Of a stretch of DNA of 38,648 bases, positions 37,226 to 38,648 are shown piece after piece. The notes under the pieces are model-generated. The model made no database searches and was not told the DNA's origin. It saw only the letters and a program-made list of their open reading frames with translations. This stretch comes from CAYPKW01 sp964411425 (GTDB taxonomy: Bacteria > Pseudomonadota > Alphaproteobacteria > Dongiales > Dongiaceae), in contig CAYPKW010000020.1 in the NCBI GenBank assembly GCA_964411425.1, positions 1-38,648 of the forward strand, in the 5' to 3' direction. A program made the position numbers and the translations under genes. Each line of letters starts with the position of its first letter. Within the stretch, counting starts at the first letter, position 1.

Positions 37226-38648
37226 AGGACCGCGCGGCCACCGCGGTCGAACGACTGAGCGCCGACCAGGCGGCGGCGGAGCTGGCGCGGCTCGCCACCC
37301 TCATCGCCCATCACGACCGGCTGTATCACGAGCTGGCGGCGCCCGAGATATCCGACGCCGAGTACGACGCGCTGGTGGCGCGCAATCGGGCGATCGAGGA
37401 ACGGTTTCCCGACCTGCGAAGGCCGGACAGCCCATCCTTGCGCGTCGGCGCGGCGCCGGCCGCCGGTTTCGCCAAGGTGGTGCACGCCTCGCCCATGCTG
37501 TCGCTCGACAACGCGTTCGAGGAAGCGGAGGTGCAGAAGTTCGTCGCCCGCATCCGCCGGTTCCTGAACTTGCCGGCGGAAGCGCCGGTAGCCTTCGTCG
37601 CCGAGCCGAAGATCGACGGCGTGTCGGCCGCGCTGCGCTACGAGAATGGCCGCTTCGCGCAGGGGGCGACGCGCGGCGACGGCGAGGTCGGCGAGGACGT
37701 CACCGCCAACCTGCGCACGCTGGCCGATCTGCCGAAGACGCTCAAGGGTAAGGACTGCCCCGAGTTGCTGGAAATCCGCGGCGAGGCGTACATGGGCCAC
37801 GCCGACTTCGAGCAGCTTAACGCCCTGCGCGAACGGGCCGGCGAGGCCCCGTTCGCCAACCCGCGCAACGCGGCGGCCGGCTCGCTGCGCCAGCTCGACG
37901 CGAGCGTCACGGCGCGCCGCCCGTTGCGCTTCTTCGCCTACGCCTCGGGCGGAGCCGGCGACTGGGATAGCCACTGGCGCCTGCTCGAGCGGCTGCGGGG
38001 CTGGGGTTTCCGGGTCAACCCGATGGCGCGGCGCTGCGCCGACATCGAGGCGGCGCTCGCCTACTACGCGGAGATCGCCGGCGGCCGCGCCGAGCTGCCC
38101 TACGACATCGACGGCGTCGTCTACAAAGTCGACCGGGTGGACTGGCAGACGCGCCTCGGCACGGTGAGCCGCGCGCCGCGCTGGGCGATCGCGCACAAGT
38201 TTCCGGCCGAACGGGCGGAGACGGTCCTCGAGCGCATCATCGTGCAGGTCGGGCGCACCGGCGTGCTCACGCCGGTGGCCGAACTGAGGCCGATCACGGT
38301 GGGCGGCGTCGTGGTGTCGCGCGCCACGCTGCACAACGAGGACGAGATCGAGCGCAAGGACATTCGCGAGGGCGACCGCGTGGTGATCCAGCGCGCGGGC
38401 GACGTGATCCCGCAGGTGGTCGCGGTCGTGCGCGAGAAGCGCCCCAAGGCAAGCAAGCCGTTCGAGTTCCCGCAACGCTGCCCGATTTGCAACAGCCTCG
38501 CCGTGCGCGAACCGGGCGCCGCGGCACGCCGCTGCACCGGCGGCCTCGTCTGTCCGGCGCAGGCGGTGGAGCGCTTGCGCCATTTCGTCAGCCGCGACGC
38601 GTTCGACATCGAAGGATTAGGCGAGAAGCGCATCGAGGAGCTGCACCG
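37222..38648 (+). CDS. ligA: NAD-dependent DNA ligase LigA (3' end outside window)
   Basis: LigA seals nicks in replication and repair using NAD+. The window holds about 475 residues; the frame is still open at its end, and the family is usually near 670-700 aa. Visible parts are domain Ia with LIAHHDRLYHELAAPEISDA and SPMLSLDNAF, the adenylation motif EPKIDG (K130 is the likely AMP-lysine), ATRGDGEVGEDVTANLRT, NPRNAAAGSLRQLD, the OB-fold VGRTGVLTPVAELRP, and a Cys4 zinc finger at C420, C423, C438 and C444. The ensuing helix-hairpin-helix starts at FDIEGLGEKRIEEL. The missing part should hold the rest of the HhH and the BRCT domain. Confidence 0.96.
   Translation, partial: MKDRAATAVERLSADQAAAELARLATLIAHHDRLYHELAAPEISDAEYDALVARNRAIEERFPDLRRPDSPSLRVGAAPAAGFAKVVHASPMLSLDNAFEEAEVQKFVARIRRFLNLPAEAPVAFVAEPKIDGVSAALRYENGRFAQGATRGDGEVGEDVTANLRTLADLPKTLKGKDCPELLEIRGEAYMGHADFEQLNALRERAGEAPFANPRNAAAGSLRQLDASVTARRPLRFFAYASGGAGDWDSHWRLLERLRGWGFRVNPMARRCADIEAALAYYAEIAGGRAELPYDIDGVVYKVDRVDWQTRLGTVSRAPRWAIAHKFPAERAETVLERIIVQVGRTGVLTPVAELRPITVGGVVVSRATLHNEDEIERKDIREGDRVVIQRAGDVIPQVVAVVREKRPKASKPFEFPQRCPICNSLAVREPGAAARRCTGGLVCPAQAVERLRHFVSRDAFDIEGLGEKRIEELH

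Overview
The window is about 38.6 kb of very GC-rich DNA. It fits the chromosome of an alphaproteobacterium, possibly Hyphomicrobiales-like. The support is an rnpB gene directly upstream of mraZ, a long dcw cluster running mraZ to ftsZ, and then bamD-recN-ligA. A class III cyclase with TolB-like and TPR parts, and GAGCATGATC palindromic repeats like those I remember from rhizobial genomes, also fit. Genus cannot be set from this sequence alone.

Region 1 (1-13.5 kb) is accessory and metabolic. It opens with a partial HGGxSTG-family protein and a HigB/HigA-type toxin-antitoxin pair. Next come sulfoacetaldehyde acetyltransferase (xsc) and acetate kinase (ackA), joined by a GTGA overlap, with a convergent TauE/SafE exporter. 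Together these could turn sulfoacetaldehyde into acetyl phosphate, ATP, acetate and exported sulfite. A dodecin follows, behind two related palindromic repeats. Then come a coiled-coil gene coupled to a one-chain 5-oxoprolinase/hydantoinase, a TerB-DnaJ protein next to an AmpD-like amidase, and an enolase-superfamily enzyme. The region closes with a second HGGxSTG gene in inverted orientation.

Region 2 (13.5-16.3 kb) holds the cyclase-TolB-TPR protein, a short RHS-core remnant, rnpB with a near-consensus promoter, and a 365-base leader. The leader ends in 10-bp-period CCCAT repeats that look like an MraZ operator.

Region 3 (16.3-34.65 kb) is the division and cell-wall cluster: mraZ, rsmH, ftsL, ftsI, murE, murF, mraY, murD, ftsW, murG, murC, murB, ddl, ftsQ, ftsA, ftsZ. 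Most junctions are ATGA or GTGA stop-start overlaps, so it should act as one translationally coupled operon. It ends in a perfect 13-bp hairpin.

Region 4 (34.7 kb to the end) has its own promoter and carries bamD, recN and ligA (cut by the window edge). lpxC, which usually sits between ftsZ and bamD in related bacteria, is absent from that place.
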